Origin: Microbacterium sp. Root553 | Lineage (GTDB): Bacteria > Actinomycetota > Actinomycetes > Actinomycetales > Microbacteriaceae | Direction of reading: 5' to 3' | Length of the DNA stretch: 64,000 bases | Assembly (NCBI RefSeq): GCF_001426995.1 | Contig: NZ_LMFY01000001.1 | Location: forward strand, 1 to 64,000 | Shown: positions 1-8,613 of the stretch, one piece after another | Layout: the number at the start of each line of letters is the position of its first letter | How positions within the stretch are numbered: position 1 is the stretch's first letter | Notes under the pieces: model-generated | Database searches by the model: none | What the model was told of the DNA's origin: nothing | The model's input: only the letters and a program-made list of their open reading frames with translations | Program-made: the position numbers and the translations under genes

Positions 1-136
1 CCCGCCGGAACACCGCCCCCGCCCCCAACAACACCCGGATCCGATCCGCATCACCCAACCCCGCCAGCACACCATCAGACAACACCGTGTCAAGGTCGAC
101 GATGACCCGATCCAAAAGCTCCGTCGTGCTCTCCAT
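1..136 (-). CDS. DUF222/HNH endonuclease family protein, N-terminal fragment
   Basis: Reading leftwards from the ATG at 136, the frame is open to the window edge and begins MESTTELLDRVIVDLDTVLS, followed by GLGDADRIRVLLGAGAVFRR. This opening resembles the DUF222 domain proteins that usually end in an HNH nuclease motif and occur in many copies per genome in Microbacterium and relatives. Only about 45 residues are present, so the nuclease part is outside the window. Codon use is unlike the neighbours: of eight leucine codons five are TTG and two CTT, where the rest of the window uses CTC or CTG. No strong ribosome binding site precedes the start. The role of these proteins is unsettled; the family assignment is from memory of the N-terminal pattern. 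Confidence 0.6.
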   Translation of the reverse strand, partial: MESTTELLDRVIVDLDTVLSDGVLAGLGDADRIRVLLGAGAVFRR

Positions 137-636
137 ACCCGCAACTCAACCCGCAACCACCGACATTCGAGACCCTGAACCACCCACAAATACCCCAGAC
201 CAGAGGCGTATTCCAATCTCCCGGAATGACACGGCGAGAGCGCTGGACCGCCGCGCGAGCAGCGGAGGAGATCGTCAGAACGGCACGGCCCGAGAACGGA
301 GAAGAAGAGCGAGAGAAGACACACGACACACGACACACGACACACGACGAGCACGGGAAAAAAGGCCCAAGACACGACACGTGACGAGCACGGGAGAAGA
401 GACCCAAGACACGACACGTGAGGAGCACGGGAGAAGAGACCCAAGACACGACACGTGAGGAGCACGGGAGAAGAGACCCGAAAGCCCAGAACAGCTGACG
501 GAACGCTCGCGGCAAGGCCCGAACCCGAGAACCCCCTAAAGACCCGCACCCCCTACAGACCCGCACCCCTACAGCCCCGCACCCCCTGCATACCCGCGAC
601 CCCTACAGACCCGCACCCCCTACAGACCCGCACCCC
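137..636. other. 500-bp non-coding stretch rich in tandem repeats
   Basis: No convincing gene lies here. The open frames are low-complexity products of the repeats. The right half holds two tandem-repeat blocks, listed separately. The left part, about 137-318, shows no structure I can name. Confidence 0.7.
319..476. repeat. 37-bp tandem repeat with a degenerate flank
   Basis: Three near-identical 37-bp units start at 366, 403 and 440, each with the core CCCAAGACACGACACGTG followed by AGGAGCACGGGAGAAGAGA (AC in place of AG in the first). A degenerate copy occupies 329-365, and before it the 8-base motif CACACGAC is repeated several times. There are no unique spacers, so it is not a CRISPR array. 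Confidence 0.9.
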
Positions 637-649
637 CTACATACCCGCG
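542..649. repeat. 17-bp tandem repeat running into the end of a dehydrogenase gene
   Basis: Six units of ACCCGCACCCCCTACAG or close variants start at 542, 559, 575, 592, 609 and 626; the second is one base short. A seventh partial unit begins at 643. The stop codon of the leftward dehydrogenase gene (637-639) and its last residues are made of repeat sequence. Confidence 0.9.
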
Positions 650-1452
650 TGATCGAAGGCGATCGTCGGCACGTCCACGACATGAGACCCGCCGTCGGCC
701 ACGATCACCGCCCCCGTGACGTACGACGACTCCCCCGATCCGAGAAAGCGCACCACCGACGCGATCTCCGCTGGCCGCGCGGGTCGACGCAGCGGCACGT
801 CGGCCGTTACCGCGGCGTATGCCTCTTCGCGTGACCCGAGACCGGAATGGGTCGCGAACTCGTCCATCTCGTCGTCGGCCATCGGCGTCTGCACCCACCC
901 GGGGCAGATCGCGTTCACCCGCACCCCCTGGCGTCCGTAGTCACGCGCCAGGGTTCGGGTCAGACCGATGAGCGCGTGCTTCCCCACCGTGTAGCCGGCG
1001 ACCGAGGGCCCCGCGAACAACCCTGCCAGCGACGAGACGATGACGATCTGCCCCTTCGCCTCGATCAGCGCCGGCAGCGCCTCTCTCGCCATGATGAACG
1101 CGGTCGTGAGGTTGGCGCGGATGGCGGCCTCCCAACTGTCGTCATCGGTGTCCGCCACGGGCGAGAATCCGTGTCCTCCCGCGTTGGCGACGAGGACGTC
1201 GAGACGCCCGAAGGTGGCGAGCACCTCGGCGACGGCGGCTCGAGCTGAGGCCGTGTCGGCGGCATCCGCGACGATCGGATGCGCTCCCACCGCCGCCTCC
1301 ACCGCACGCAGGGGTTCGACGCGGCGCCCCACGACGACGACATGCGCGCCCTCGGCCGCGTACCGCTCCGCGATCGCCGCACCGATACCGGTGCCGCCTC
1401 CTGTGATGACCACTACCCGCCCAGCGACGCCGGATCCGACTGCAGGTCCCAT
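637..1452 (-). CDS. short-chain dehydrogenase/reductase (SDR)
   Basis: A 271-residue classical SDR that oxidises or reduces an alcohol/carbonyl substrate with NAD(P). The nucleotide motif TGGGTGIG is at residues 17-24, NAG at about 90, and the catalytic set is Ser140/141, Tyr154 and Lys158 (YTVGK). The start is the ATG at 1452, with AGGAG six bases upstream; the longer frame reading in from further upstream has no support. It is co-directional with the next SDR at 1548-2294 and could be co-transcribed with it. The C-terminus (HAGM) is encoded by the first unit of the adjoining 17-bp repeat. The substrate cannot be read from the sequence. Confidence 0.85.
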   Translation of the reverse strand: MGPAVGSGVAGRVVVITGGGTGIGAAIAERYAAEGAHVVVVGRRVEPLRAVEAAVGAHPIVADAADTASARAAVAEVLATFGRLDVLVANAGGHGFSPVADTDDDSWEAAIRANLTTAFIMAREALPALIEAKGQIVIVSSLAGLFAGPSVAGYTVGKHALIGLTRTLARDYGRQGVRVNAICPGWVQTPMADDEMDEFATHSGLGSREEAYAAVTADVPLRRPARPAEIASVVRFLGSGESSYVTGAVIVADGGSHVVDVPTIAFDHAGM

Positions 1453-1547
1453 TTCTGCTCCTGTTCTCCGCGCTCCCACGCGATTCCTCTTCTGCGTTCT
1501 CGCGCGACTCGCTTTCCGTTGCGACGCGCTCATCCGGTCGATGCAGG

Positions 1548-2294
1548 TCAGGCCGGAAAGCCCGACCTGGCTGAGTACCCGAAGTCGCTCACGATCGTCG
1601 TGCCGTTGATCGCACGGCTGAGCGGCGACACCAGGTAGACCGCGTGCGAGGCCACCTCGTCGGCCGTCTGCACCGGAAAGGACGGAGCAGCGAACGTCTC
1701 GTCTCCCAGGTCGCCCCGACTCATCGGCGTGTCCACGATCGATGGCGCGACCATGTTCACCCGGATGCCGTCGTCCGCCAGGTCGACCGACAACGCCCGA
1801 CCGAACTGCACGAGCGCCGCCTTCGATGCGCAGTACGGCACCATGCCCTCGGAGGCGACGAAGGCCGAATCGCTCGCGATCAGGACGACGGATGCGGCGA
1901 CGGCGCCGCGCAGCGCAGGAAGCGCCGACGACACCACGAGGAACGCTCCCGAGACGTTGACCGCGAACACCGCGTTCCATTCGGCCAGCGAGAGCTCGTC
2001 GATCGGCGAGCCCACGGGGCCGGAGACGCCCGCGCAGCACACGACCGCGTCGAGTGTGCCGAGCACATCCACCGCCTTGTCGACCGCCGCCACCACCTGG
2101 ATCTCATCCGTGACATCTGCGACGAGCACGACGGCGTCGGCGCATCCGCCTGCCACCTCGGCGAGCGCTGCGCCGTCGCGATCGAGCAGCGCGACGCGCA
2201 CGCCCTCTGCGGCGAGCGCCAGCGCGGTCGCGCGCCCGATGCCGCTCGCCGCTCCCGTGATCAGAGCCGTCGTGCCGTTCAGCCGCAGATCCAT
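1548..2294 (-). CDS. short-chain dehydrogenase/reductase (SDR)
   Basis: A 248-residue SDR with the cofactor motif TGAASGIG at 13-20 and the catalytic residues Ser141 or 143, Tyr154 and Lys158 (YCASK). The usual NNAG structural motif reads CCAG here (residues 86-89). The start is the ATG at 2294, preceded by GGAGAG. It lies 95 bp upstream of the SDR at 637-1452 on the same strand and diverges from the APC permease operon. The pair may act on the same alcohol series. The substrate is unknown. Confidence 0.85.
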   Translation of the reverse strand: MDLRLNGTTALITGAASGIGRATALALAAEGVRVALLDRDGAALAEVAGGCADAVVLVADVTDEIQVVAAVDKAVDVLGTLDAVVCCAGVSGPVGSPIDELSLAEWNAVFAVNVSGAFLVVSSALPALRGAVAASVVLIASDSAFVASEGMVPYCASKAALVQFGRALSVDLADDGIRVNMVAPSIVDTPMSRGDLGDETFAAPSFPVQTADEVASHAVYLVSPLSRAINGTTIVSDFGYSARSGFPA

Positions 2295-2535
2295 GGTCTC
2301 TCCGTGGCTCCGCCGCCGCGCCGGTGGCGCTGTGAGGACGACGGTGCCTTCACCCGTCATCCTGCTCTCGGTCCGACGCTCCGAGAATGCGACGACGTGC
2401 GCTGTGCGCGCTGGCACCATCGTCCTTCGCTCAGCGTCAACCGCCGCGAGGATCACGCGAGCAGAATCGCACTGTCGGCGACGTCTGTCGTCGTCGAGTC
2501 CGTCCACACGGGCGTCACCGAACAAAGGAGCCGAC

Positions 2536-3993
2536 GTGGCAGACCCGACATCTGCGTCCACGACGCAGCAGCACCACACCTCTCTCCGACCCGGCGCTCT
2601 GGGCGTCGCCGGGATCGTCTTCCTCGTCCTGGCGGCCGTCGCTCCGCTGACCGGCATCGTGGTGGTCGCCTCCCTCGCGATCGCGCTCGGCAACGGCGGC
2701 GGCACGCCGATGTCGTTCTTCCTCGTGGCCGTGATCCTGCTGCTGTTCGCCGTGGGATATGCGCAGATGTCGAAGCAGCTCGTCAATGCCGGAGGGTTCT
2801 ACGCCTTCGTCGTGAAGGGGCTCGGGCGCACGGGTGGGCTGATCGCCGGTCTCATCGCGACGCTCGGCTACAACTTCTTCGTCGTCGGCACGATCGGCAC
2901 CAGCGGCTTCTTCATGCAGAACATCATCCGCGATCTCACGGGCCTCGACGTGAACTGGCTGGTCTGGGGCCTGCTGTCGATCGTCGTGTGCTTCGTGCTG
3001 GCCAGGGTCGGCGTGGACTTCAGCTCGAAAATCCTGGGTGTCTGTCTGGTGCTCGAGGTGCTGATGCTGGTCGTCTTCGACGTGTCGGTGCTCGTGCAGA
3101 CGGGATACGACCTCGCGGCCTTCAGCCCTGAGGCCGTGTTCTCGGGCTCGTTGCCGATCGGTCTGCTGCTGGCAGCCACGGGCTTCCTCGGTTTCGAGGC
3201 GACGGCGCTGTTCAGCGAGGAGGCGAAGCAACCCCTGCGGACGATCCCGCGGGCGACGTACACGTCGATCATCGCGATCGGCGTGATCCTGGGGGTCACC
3301 ACGTGGGCCGTGGTCAGCGCGACCGGCGTCGCGCAGGCACAGGCCACCGCGCTGGAGCACCTGCCCACCGGCGACCTGATCTTCATGCTGTCGCAGCAGT
3401 ACCTCGGCGGCCCGCTCACCACGGTGATGATGGTCCTGCTGCTGGTCAGTCTGTTCGCCGCCATGCTCGCGTTCCACAACTCCGCCACGCGCTACCTCTA
3501 CTCCCTCGGACGCTCGCGGATCCTGCCACGCGCCCTCGCCCGCACGCGCGCCAACGGCGCTCCGCAGCTGGCCGGCATCGTGCAGGCCTCGTTCGCCGCG
3601 CTCGTCGCGATCATCTTCGCCATCGCCGGAGCAGACCCGATCCTCACCCTGGTGCCGGCGATGCTGGGCTTCGGAACACTGAGCGTGCTGATCCTGCAGG
3701 GGCTCGCGGCGATCTCGATCGTCGTGTACTTCCGGCGCAAGGGCGACCCCCGCTGGTGGAGCACGTTCATCGCTCCCGGGATCGGGTTCCTCGGAATCGC
3801 CGCGATCTCGGTGCTCGCGATCGTGAACTTCAACATCGTCGCCGGATCCGACGAGCTCGCGATTCGCCTCATGCCGCTGCTCCTCGTCCTCGCGCTGATC
3901 GGCGGCATCGTCTACGGCGCCTATCTGAAGCGATCGAAGCCGGCCGTCTACGAGGGACTCGCCTCGGACCTCGAGCGCTTCAGCGACCGCTGA
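2536..3993 (+). CDS. APC-family amino acid/polyamine permease
   Basis: A 485-residue integral membrane protein with about twelve hydrophobic segments, beginning with the consensus LRPGALGVAGIVFLVLAAV of the amino acid-polyamine-organocation superfamily. It probably imports an amine or amino acid by proton symport. The GTG at 2536 is chosen because AAAGGAG sits five bases before it (2525-2530). It is the first gene of a likely operon with the MoaF-like protein (37-bp gap) and the amidohydrolase, which suggests that the imported compound is then hydrolysed. The substrate is not deducible. Confidence 0.85.
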   Translation: MADPTSASTTQQHHTSLRPGALGVAGIVFLVLAAVAPLTGIVVVASLAIALGNGGGTPMSFFLVAVILLLFAVGYAQMSKQLVNAGGFYAFVVKGLGRTGGLIAGLIATLGYNFFVVGTIGTSGFFMQNIIRDLTGLDVNWLVWGLLSIVVCFVLARVGVDFSSKILGVCLVLEVLMLVVFDVSVLVQTGYDLAAFSPEAVFSGSLPIGLLLAATGFLGFEATALFSEEAKQPLRTIPRATYTSIIAIGVILGVTTWAVVSATGVAQAQATALEHLPTGDLIFMLSQQYLGGPLTTVMMVLLLVSLFAAMLAFHNSATRYLYSLGRSRILPRALARTRANGAPQLAGIVQASFAALVAIIFAIAGADPILTLVPAMLGFGTLSVLILQGLAAISIVVYFRRKGDPRWWSTFIAPGIGFLGIAAISVLAIVNFNIVAGSDELAIRLMPLLLVLALIGGIVYGAYLKRSKPAVYEGLASDLERFSDR

Positions 3994-4030
3994 CCCGCCC
4001 AGCCCTCCCACACCACCTCCAAGGAGCGAC

Positions 4031-4870
4031 ATGACCACTCTGAACCCCGCAGACACCTCCACCTGGCTGCCCCTCGAGGGCCTCGCCCCCGGCTTCGACG
4101 CCAACAAGGCACCCCACTCCACGGCCCTCAGCGGCCAGGAGATCACCGTGGTCGATGCTCGTGGAACTCGGATCTCGCACCGGTTCGCCGACACCACGGT
4201 GACCTGGGACTACCGCCCGGGTGCAGACGACACCACTCAGGCCGCCACCGACACCGACGACTACGAGGCCTTCGAGGTCGACGAGGACCTCTACTTCGTG
4301 CAGTTCCATCACAACTATCTGCCGAACGAGGCGATCTCCCTGGTGGTCGACCTCCGTCACGGCCGCGCGCTCGCGATCATCTCGGTGATCCTGCCTGCGC
4401 CGGAGCAGGGCCGCACCCGTGTACAGCACGTCTTCGCTCCCTCCGTGATCGAAGGGGCCACCGTGACCGGCGTCGAGCCCGCCCCCACCACGACGCTGAT
4501 CGGCCGCAGGGTCGAGTGGGTGTACAGCGAGGAGCACGCGTACGAGCACGTCTACCTCTCGGAGCGCTGGTACTCGTGGCAGTGCCTCGCCGGCCCCGAG
4601 CGCGGGCTCGCCGACACCGACGAGAACAGCGTGTGGGAGGTGCGCCCCGGCATCTACGTCTTCGCGTGGCGCGAGAAGGTCATCCCGTGTGCATCCGTGA
4701 CGATCGCCGACCATCGTGACGTCACCGCGATCCGCTCCCACGGCGTGCTCTTCGGCCTCGACGAGTCGGGCGAGGTGCCCACGCACTTCACCTTCGGCGC
4801 TCACGGCCGTCTGCTCTCCACGACCCATCACGCGGCCGGTCTCGAGCCCGCGGACTTCGGGGCCCTCTGA
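4031..4870 (+). CDS. MoaF-like lipocalin-fold protein
   Basis: A 279-residue protein resembling the MoaF family, which has N- and C-terminal lipocalin-like halves. It is named for a gene near molybdenum cofactor genes in enterobacteria, but members are often found apart from moa genes. Conserved-looking blocks are YFVQFHHNYLPNEAISLVVD, about residues 96-115, and YEHVYLSERWYSWQ, about 173-186. AAGGAG precedes the ATG at 4031. It lies between a permease and an amidohydrolase, with 1 bp to the latter, and no molybdopterin gene is in the window. A role in binding or converting a small molecule in this catabolic operon is more likely than cofactor synthesis, but that is inference. Confidence 0.7.
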   Translation: MTTLNPADTSTWLPLEGLAPGFDANKAPHSTALSGQEITVVDARGTRISHRFADTTVTWDYRPGADDTTQAATDTDDYEAFEVDEDLYFVQFHHNYLPNEAISLVVDLRHGRALAIISVILPAPEQGRTRVQHVFAPSVIEGATVTGVEPAPTTTLIGRRVEWVYSEEHAYEHVYLSERWYSWQCLAGPERGLADTDENSVWEVRPGIYVFAWREKVIPCASVTIADHRDVTAIRSHGVLFGLDESGEVPTHFTFGAHGRLLSTTHHAAGLEPADFGAL

Positions 4871-4871
4871 C

Positions 4872-6521
4872 ATGGTGGCGGCCGCTGCCGACCTGATCGT
4901 CACGGGATCCGTGATCCGCACGGCGGATCGTCGGCATCCGGTCGTCGAATCGTTTGCGGTGCGCGACGGACGGATCCTGGCCGTCGGCACCAGGGCCGAG
5001 ATCGATGCACATCGCGGGGCGCGGACGCGGATGCTGGACGTCGGGGATGCCGCGGTGTACCCCGGCTTCGTCGACGTGCACAACCATCACGCGATGGCCG
5101 GTCGCACCGAGCTCTTCGAGCTCTCGCTGCCGCCGTCGCTGACCCTCGACGAGATCCTCGATCGCGTGCGGGAGAAGGCCGAGCCCCTTCCCCCGGACGC
5201 CTGGATCATCGGCGGCGTCGTCGCCACGACGCTGCTGTCCACCCTCGCGACCACCGCGAGCCGGCAGCGACTCGACGAGGCGGCGGGCGGACGCCCCGTC
5301 GTCATCGTCGAGGACTCACGTCACAACCGGTGGGCGAACACGCGCGCGCTCGAGCTGGCGGGGATCACGGCCGCCAGCATCCCCTCCGCGGGGGTCACCG
5401 TGCTCGATCCCGACGACGGGACACCGACCGGAGTGCTGCGGGAGGGGGCCGGCATCCCGGTGCAGGAAGCCTACGACCGCAGCGGAGGCCTGACCCCCGA
5501 GCAGCATGTCGCCGCCTCCCGACGCGGAGTCGAGATCCTGAACTCGTTCGGCATCACGACGTTCCAGGATGCCGGGGTGTCGACCGACATCCTCGGAGCC
5601 CTCGCCGCACTCGACCGCGCGCAGGAGCTGCACGCGTGGGTCGTGTCGTCCCTGCTGGTCAACGACGAGATCTTCGGCGTCGATCCGATCGGCGAGCCGC
5701 TGATCGCCCGCGGCGAGGAGTTCCGCACTCCCCACCACCGCCCCGACTTCGTGAAGATCTTCCTCGACGGGGTCCCGCCGGCGCGCACCGCGTCGTTCCT
5801 CGAGCCGTACGTGGCGGATGCGGTGCACGGCGCACACTTCCACGGCGAGACGACGATGACCTTCGACGAGCTGCACACGTGGCTGCGTTCGGTGGCCGAG
5901 CGAGGACTCGGCGCCAAGGTGCACTGCACCGGCGACGGCTCGGCTCGGCTCGTGCTCGACGTCGCCGAGAGGATCCGCGCCGACGGCTTCACGACTCCGA
6001 TCCAGATCGCCCACGGCCAGTTCCTCGCGGTCGACGACATCCCTCGCCTGCACGCGCTCGAGGTGTCGGCCGACATCTCACCGTTCATCTGGTTCCCCGG
6101 CGTGATCCCGCAGGCGCTGGCCGAGGTGCTCGGCGAGCGCGCCGAGCACTCGCAGCCCAACCGGGCCCTGCTCGACGCCGGAGCTCTCGTCGCCGGCGGA
6201 TCCGATTGGCCGGTCAGCGAGTCGCCGAACACCCTCGAGGGTCTGCAGGGGCTCGTCACACGCGCCGACCCGCTCGGACGCGCACCGGGAGTGCTCTGGC
6301 CCGAGCAGGCGATCACGGCGGAGGAGGCGCTGGAGGTCTTCACCCTCAACGCCGCGACCGCGATGGGTCTCGGCGCCGAGACGGGGTCCCTGACGCCGGG
6401 GAAGTCTGCGGATTTCGTCGTGCTCGACCGTGACGCGATCGCCGGCCCCGCCGACGAGATCGTGCACACCGCGGTGGTCTCGACCTGGTTCGAGGGGCGC
6501 GAGGTGTACACGGGGAGCTGA
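4872..6521 (+). CDS. YtcJ-type metal-dependent amidohydrolase
   Basis: A 549-residue amidohydrolase-superfamily enzyme of the YtcJ (amidohydrolase 3) type. The metal-binding motif after the first strand reads YPGFVDVHNHHAM (about 57-69), later metal ligands are in KVHCTGDGSARL and IAHGQFL, and the terminal Asp motif is GGSDWP. These enzymes hydrolyse C-N bonds of amides, formamides or cyclic ureides; the substrate here is unknown. The ATG at 4872 is one base after the stop of the MoaF-like gene, so the two are translationally linked. It completes the permease/MoaF-like/amidohydrolase operon. Confidence 0.85.
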   Translation: MVAAAADLIVTGSVIRTADRRHPVVESFAVRDGRILAVGTRAEIDAHRGARTRMLDVGDAAVYPGFVDVHNHHAMAGRTELFELSLPPSLTLDEILDRVREKAEPLPPDAWIIGGVVATTLLSTLATTASRQRLDEAAGGRPVVIVEDSRHNRWANTRALELAGITAASIPSAGVTVLDPDDGTPTGVLREGAGIPVQEAYDRSGGLTPEQHVAASRRGVEILNSFGITTFQDAGVSTDILGALAALDRAQELHAWVVSSLLVNDEIFGVDPIGEPLIARGEEFRTPHHRPDFVKIFLDGVPPARTASFLEPYVADAVHGAHFHGETTMTFDELHTWLRSVAERGLGAKVHCTGDGSARLVLDVAERIRADGFTTPIQIAHGQFLAVDDIPRLHALEVSADISPFIWFPGVIPQALAEVLGERAEHSQPNRALLDAGALVAGGSDWPVSESPNTLEGLQGLVTRADPLGRAPGVLWPEQAITAEEALEVFTLNAATAMGLGAETGSLTPGKSADFVVLDRDAIAGPADEIVHTAVVSTWFEGREVYTGS

Positions 6522-6565
6522 CGACCTCCGGCACCCCGATGTCCCCTCGTGGGACGATGGGTGGC

Positions 6566-7066
6566 ATGCCCGACCGACGCAGTGTCATCGTGACGCGGTG
6601 GAATACCGCGAATGCTCGAGACCGTGCGGATTTCGTGGCGCTGCTGACGGACTACCACCTGCAGACGGAGGCGGAGAAGGGCACCCCGGTCGGGTCCGCC
6701 GATGCACTCCCCGAGAAGTACCGTCTCGAGCTGAAGGACCCGCAGACGGCGTTCGGTGAGGACGACGTCCTGATCGCGCGCCACGAGGGGCACGCTGCCG
6801 GCTGCCTGGTGATCACGGCCCGGTCCCCTCAGCGGCTCGAGATCAAGCGGCTGTGGACGGATCCGAGCCACCGCGGACGGCACATCGCCACCTCCCTCCT
6901 CGACGAAGCGCATCTCCATGCGGTCCGCGTCGATGCGGAGGCGATTCAGCTCTCGGTCTGGGAGTGGCGCGCAGACGCGATCGCCCTGTACCGCAAGTCC
7001 GGCTTCGTCGAGACCTCCTCATGGGAAGACCGGGACCGCCTGATCTGCATGGTCCGCACCGTCTAG
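6566..7066 (+). CDS. GNAT family N-acetyltransferase
   Basis: A 166-residue GNAT-fold acetyltransferase. The acetyl-CoA binding region is RLWTDPSHRGRHIATSLLDE, with the HRGRHIA loop in place of the usual R/Q-x-x-G-x-G/A, and the final motif is ALYRKSGF. The start at 6566 fits a leaderless transcript: the -10-like GACGAT (6553-6558) ends seven bases before the ATG. Upstream in-frame ATGs at 6539 and 6557 are less likely. Co-directional with the amidohydrolase gene but probably separately transcribed. The acceptor substrate is unknown. Confidence 0.8.
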   Translation: MPDRRSVIVTRWNTANARDRADFVALLTDYHLQTEAEKGTPVGSADALPEKYRLELKDPQTAFGEDDVLIARHEGHAAGCLVITARSPQRLEIKRLWTDPSHRGRHIATSLLDEAHLHAVRVDAEAIQLSVWEWRADAIALYRKSGFVETSSWEDRDRLICMVRTV

Positions 7067-7125
7067 AGCACCACCACCTCCGCACATCTCAGACGACCGC
7101 GTGGCGACGAGCAGCCGCCCCGGCG

Positions 7126-8613
7126 TCAGCTGCCGAGGAGGAACGCCGCTCCCCGCTCGCCGATCATCGCCGCGGGGGCATTCGTGTTGCCGGTCGGCAC
7201 CGTCGGCATCACCGAGGCGTCGATCACGCTCAGCGCCTCGATCCCGCGCACCCGCAGCGTCGGATCGACCACCGCCTCGGCATCCGCACCCATCCGGCAG
7301 GTGCCGACCTGGTGGTGATAGGTGATCGCGGTGCGACGCACCCAGTCCTCGACTTCGGAGTCGGACACATCGGGGCCCGGATAGGCCTCGGTCGCGCCCC
7401 AGTGCTCCGCGAGAGCGGGCTGCGCGCCGATGCGGCGGCACTGACGCACCGATGCGGCGAGCGCCGCGACGTCGCGGTCGTCTTCGAGCGCGGCGAGATC
7501 GATCAGGGGCGGGTCGGTCACGTCGGGTCCGGAGAGAGTGAGCGCGCCCCGGCTGTGCGGGGTGACGAGACCCGCCATGAGGGTGAACCCGTCATCGCCC
7601 CGCGGGTCGAGGTCTCCCCACATCGGCACCGAGAAATGGATCGGCTGTGTGTCGGGCTGTTCGAGGTCGTCGCGGCTGCGCCAGAAGAGATGCGACTGCG
7701 TGACCGAGATCCCGGTTCGCGGCGGACCCACCGGACGCCGGGTCGTGAAGATCACCGGCGACAGCAGATGGTCGTGCAGGTTCTTTCCCACCGAGGGCGA
7801 ATCGACCACGACCGGGATGCCGAGAGCCGTCAGCTCGTCGGCGGGGCCGATGCCCGAGCGCAGCAGGATGACCGGCGAGCCGATCGCGCCGGCCGACAGC
7901 ACGATCTCGTCTGCGAAGAGGTCCTCGGAATCCGATCCGGAATCCGACCCGGCGTCGGATGCCGCGTCGAGGCGCACCCCGACCGCGCGACCGCCGTCGA
8001 CGATCACCGAGTGCACCTCGCGGCCGGTGACGATGGTGAGCCGATCGGCGATCGGCTGCGCATACGTCATCCACGTGTTCACGCGTCGCCCGTCTCGGAT
8101 CGTGATCTGCTGCTGCGAGACGCCGTCGAGCGTGCCCCCGTTGTAGTTCGGGTTGCGCGGCAGCCCCTCCTCGACGGCGGCGTCGATGATCGATGCCTGG
8201 ATCGGAGACAGCGCGTAGTCGTCGGTCACCGGCAGCAGGTCGTTCTCGATCGCGTCGTACACGGGTTCGACGACGTTCCAGCCCCACCCCGTCGCGCCCG
8301 CGCGCTCCCAGGAGTCGTAGTCGGATGCGGCTCCGCGCACCCAGATCATCGCGTTCAGCGCATGCGATCCGCCGGTGACCTTGCCTCGGGGCAGATGCAG
8401 CCGTCGGCCGTCGGCGTGCTCCTGCGGAACGGTGAAGAAATCCCAGTCGTCGGCGGAGTGCCACAGCTCCCCCGCCCGCGACGGATCGTGGATGGCGGGG
8501 TTCGAGTCGTAGCCGCCGGCCTCGATCAGCGTCACCTCGACACCGGCATCGGCGAGCCGCCGCGCGACGATGGCGCCCGAGGTGCCCGCGCCGACGACGA
8601 TCGCGGTCTTCAT
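7126..8613 (-). CDS. GMC-family FAD-dependent alcohol dehydrogenase/oxidase
   Basis: A 495-residue glucose-methanol-choline oxidoreductase. The FAD dinucleotide motif VGAGTSGAIVARRL is at the N-terminus (8-13 for GxGxxG), the signature LPRGKVTGGSHALNAMIWVR follows at about 73-92, and the C-terminus carries the catalytic region YHHQVGTCRMG and the second conserved polar residue in PTGNTNAP. It oxidises an alcohol to an aldehyde. Its ATG overlaps the stop of the upstream aldehyde dehydrogenase by 4 bp, so the pair probably performs alcohol to aldehyde to acid in sequence. Choline or a polyol are possible substrates; neither is proven. Confidence 0.88.
   Translation of the reverse strand: MKTAIVVGAGTSGAIVARRLADAGVEVTLIEAGGYDSNPAIHDPSRAGELWHSADDWDFFTVPQEHADGRRLHLPRGKVTGGSHALNAMIWVRGAASDYDSWERAGATGWGWNVVEPVYDAIENDLLPVTDDYALSPIQASIIDAAVEEGLPRNPNYNGGTLDGVSQQQITIRDGRRVNTWMTYAQPIADRLTIVTGREVHSVIVDGGRAVGVRLDAASDAGSDSGSDSEDLFADEIVLSAGAIGSPVILLRSGIGPADELTALGIPVVVDSPSVGKNLHDHLLSPVIFTTRRPVGPPRTGISVTQSHLFWRSRDDLEQPDTQPIHFSVPMWGDLDPRGDDGFTLMAGLVTPHSRGALTLSGPDVTDPPLIDLAALEDDRDVAALAASVRQCRRIGAQPALAEHWGATEAYPGPDVSDSEVEDWVRRTAITYHHQVGTCRMGADAEAVVDPTLRVRGIEALSVIDASVMPTVPTGNTNAPAAMIGERGAAFLLGS

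Noticed and set aside
87..458. Open frame of 123 codons across the repeat block
   Set aside because: Arg/Thr/Asp-rich repeats only, overlaps the start of the HNH gene on the other strand, no ribosome binding site.
319..476. Possible CRISPR array
   Set aside because: Units are contiguous 37-mers without unique spacers and there are no cas genes.
1453..2040. N-terminal extension of the SDR gene upstream of 1452
   Set aside because: The extension is Arg/Gly-rich, overlaps the other SDR in another frame, and the ATG at 1452 has AGGAG.
4031..4870. Molybdenum cofactor synthesis gene
   Set aside because: Only the family name points there; no other moa or molybdoenzyme gene is in the window.
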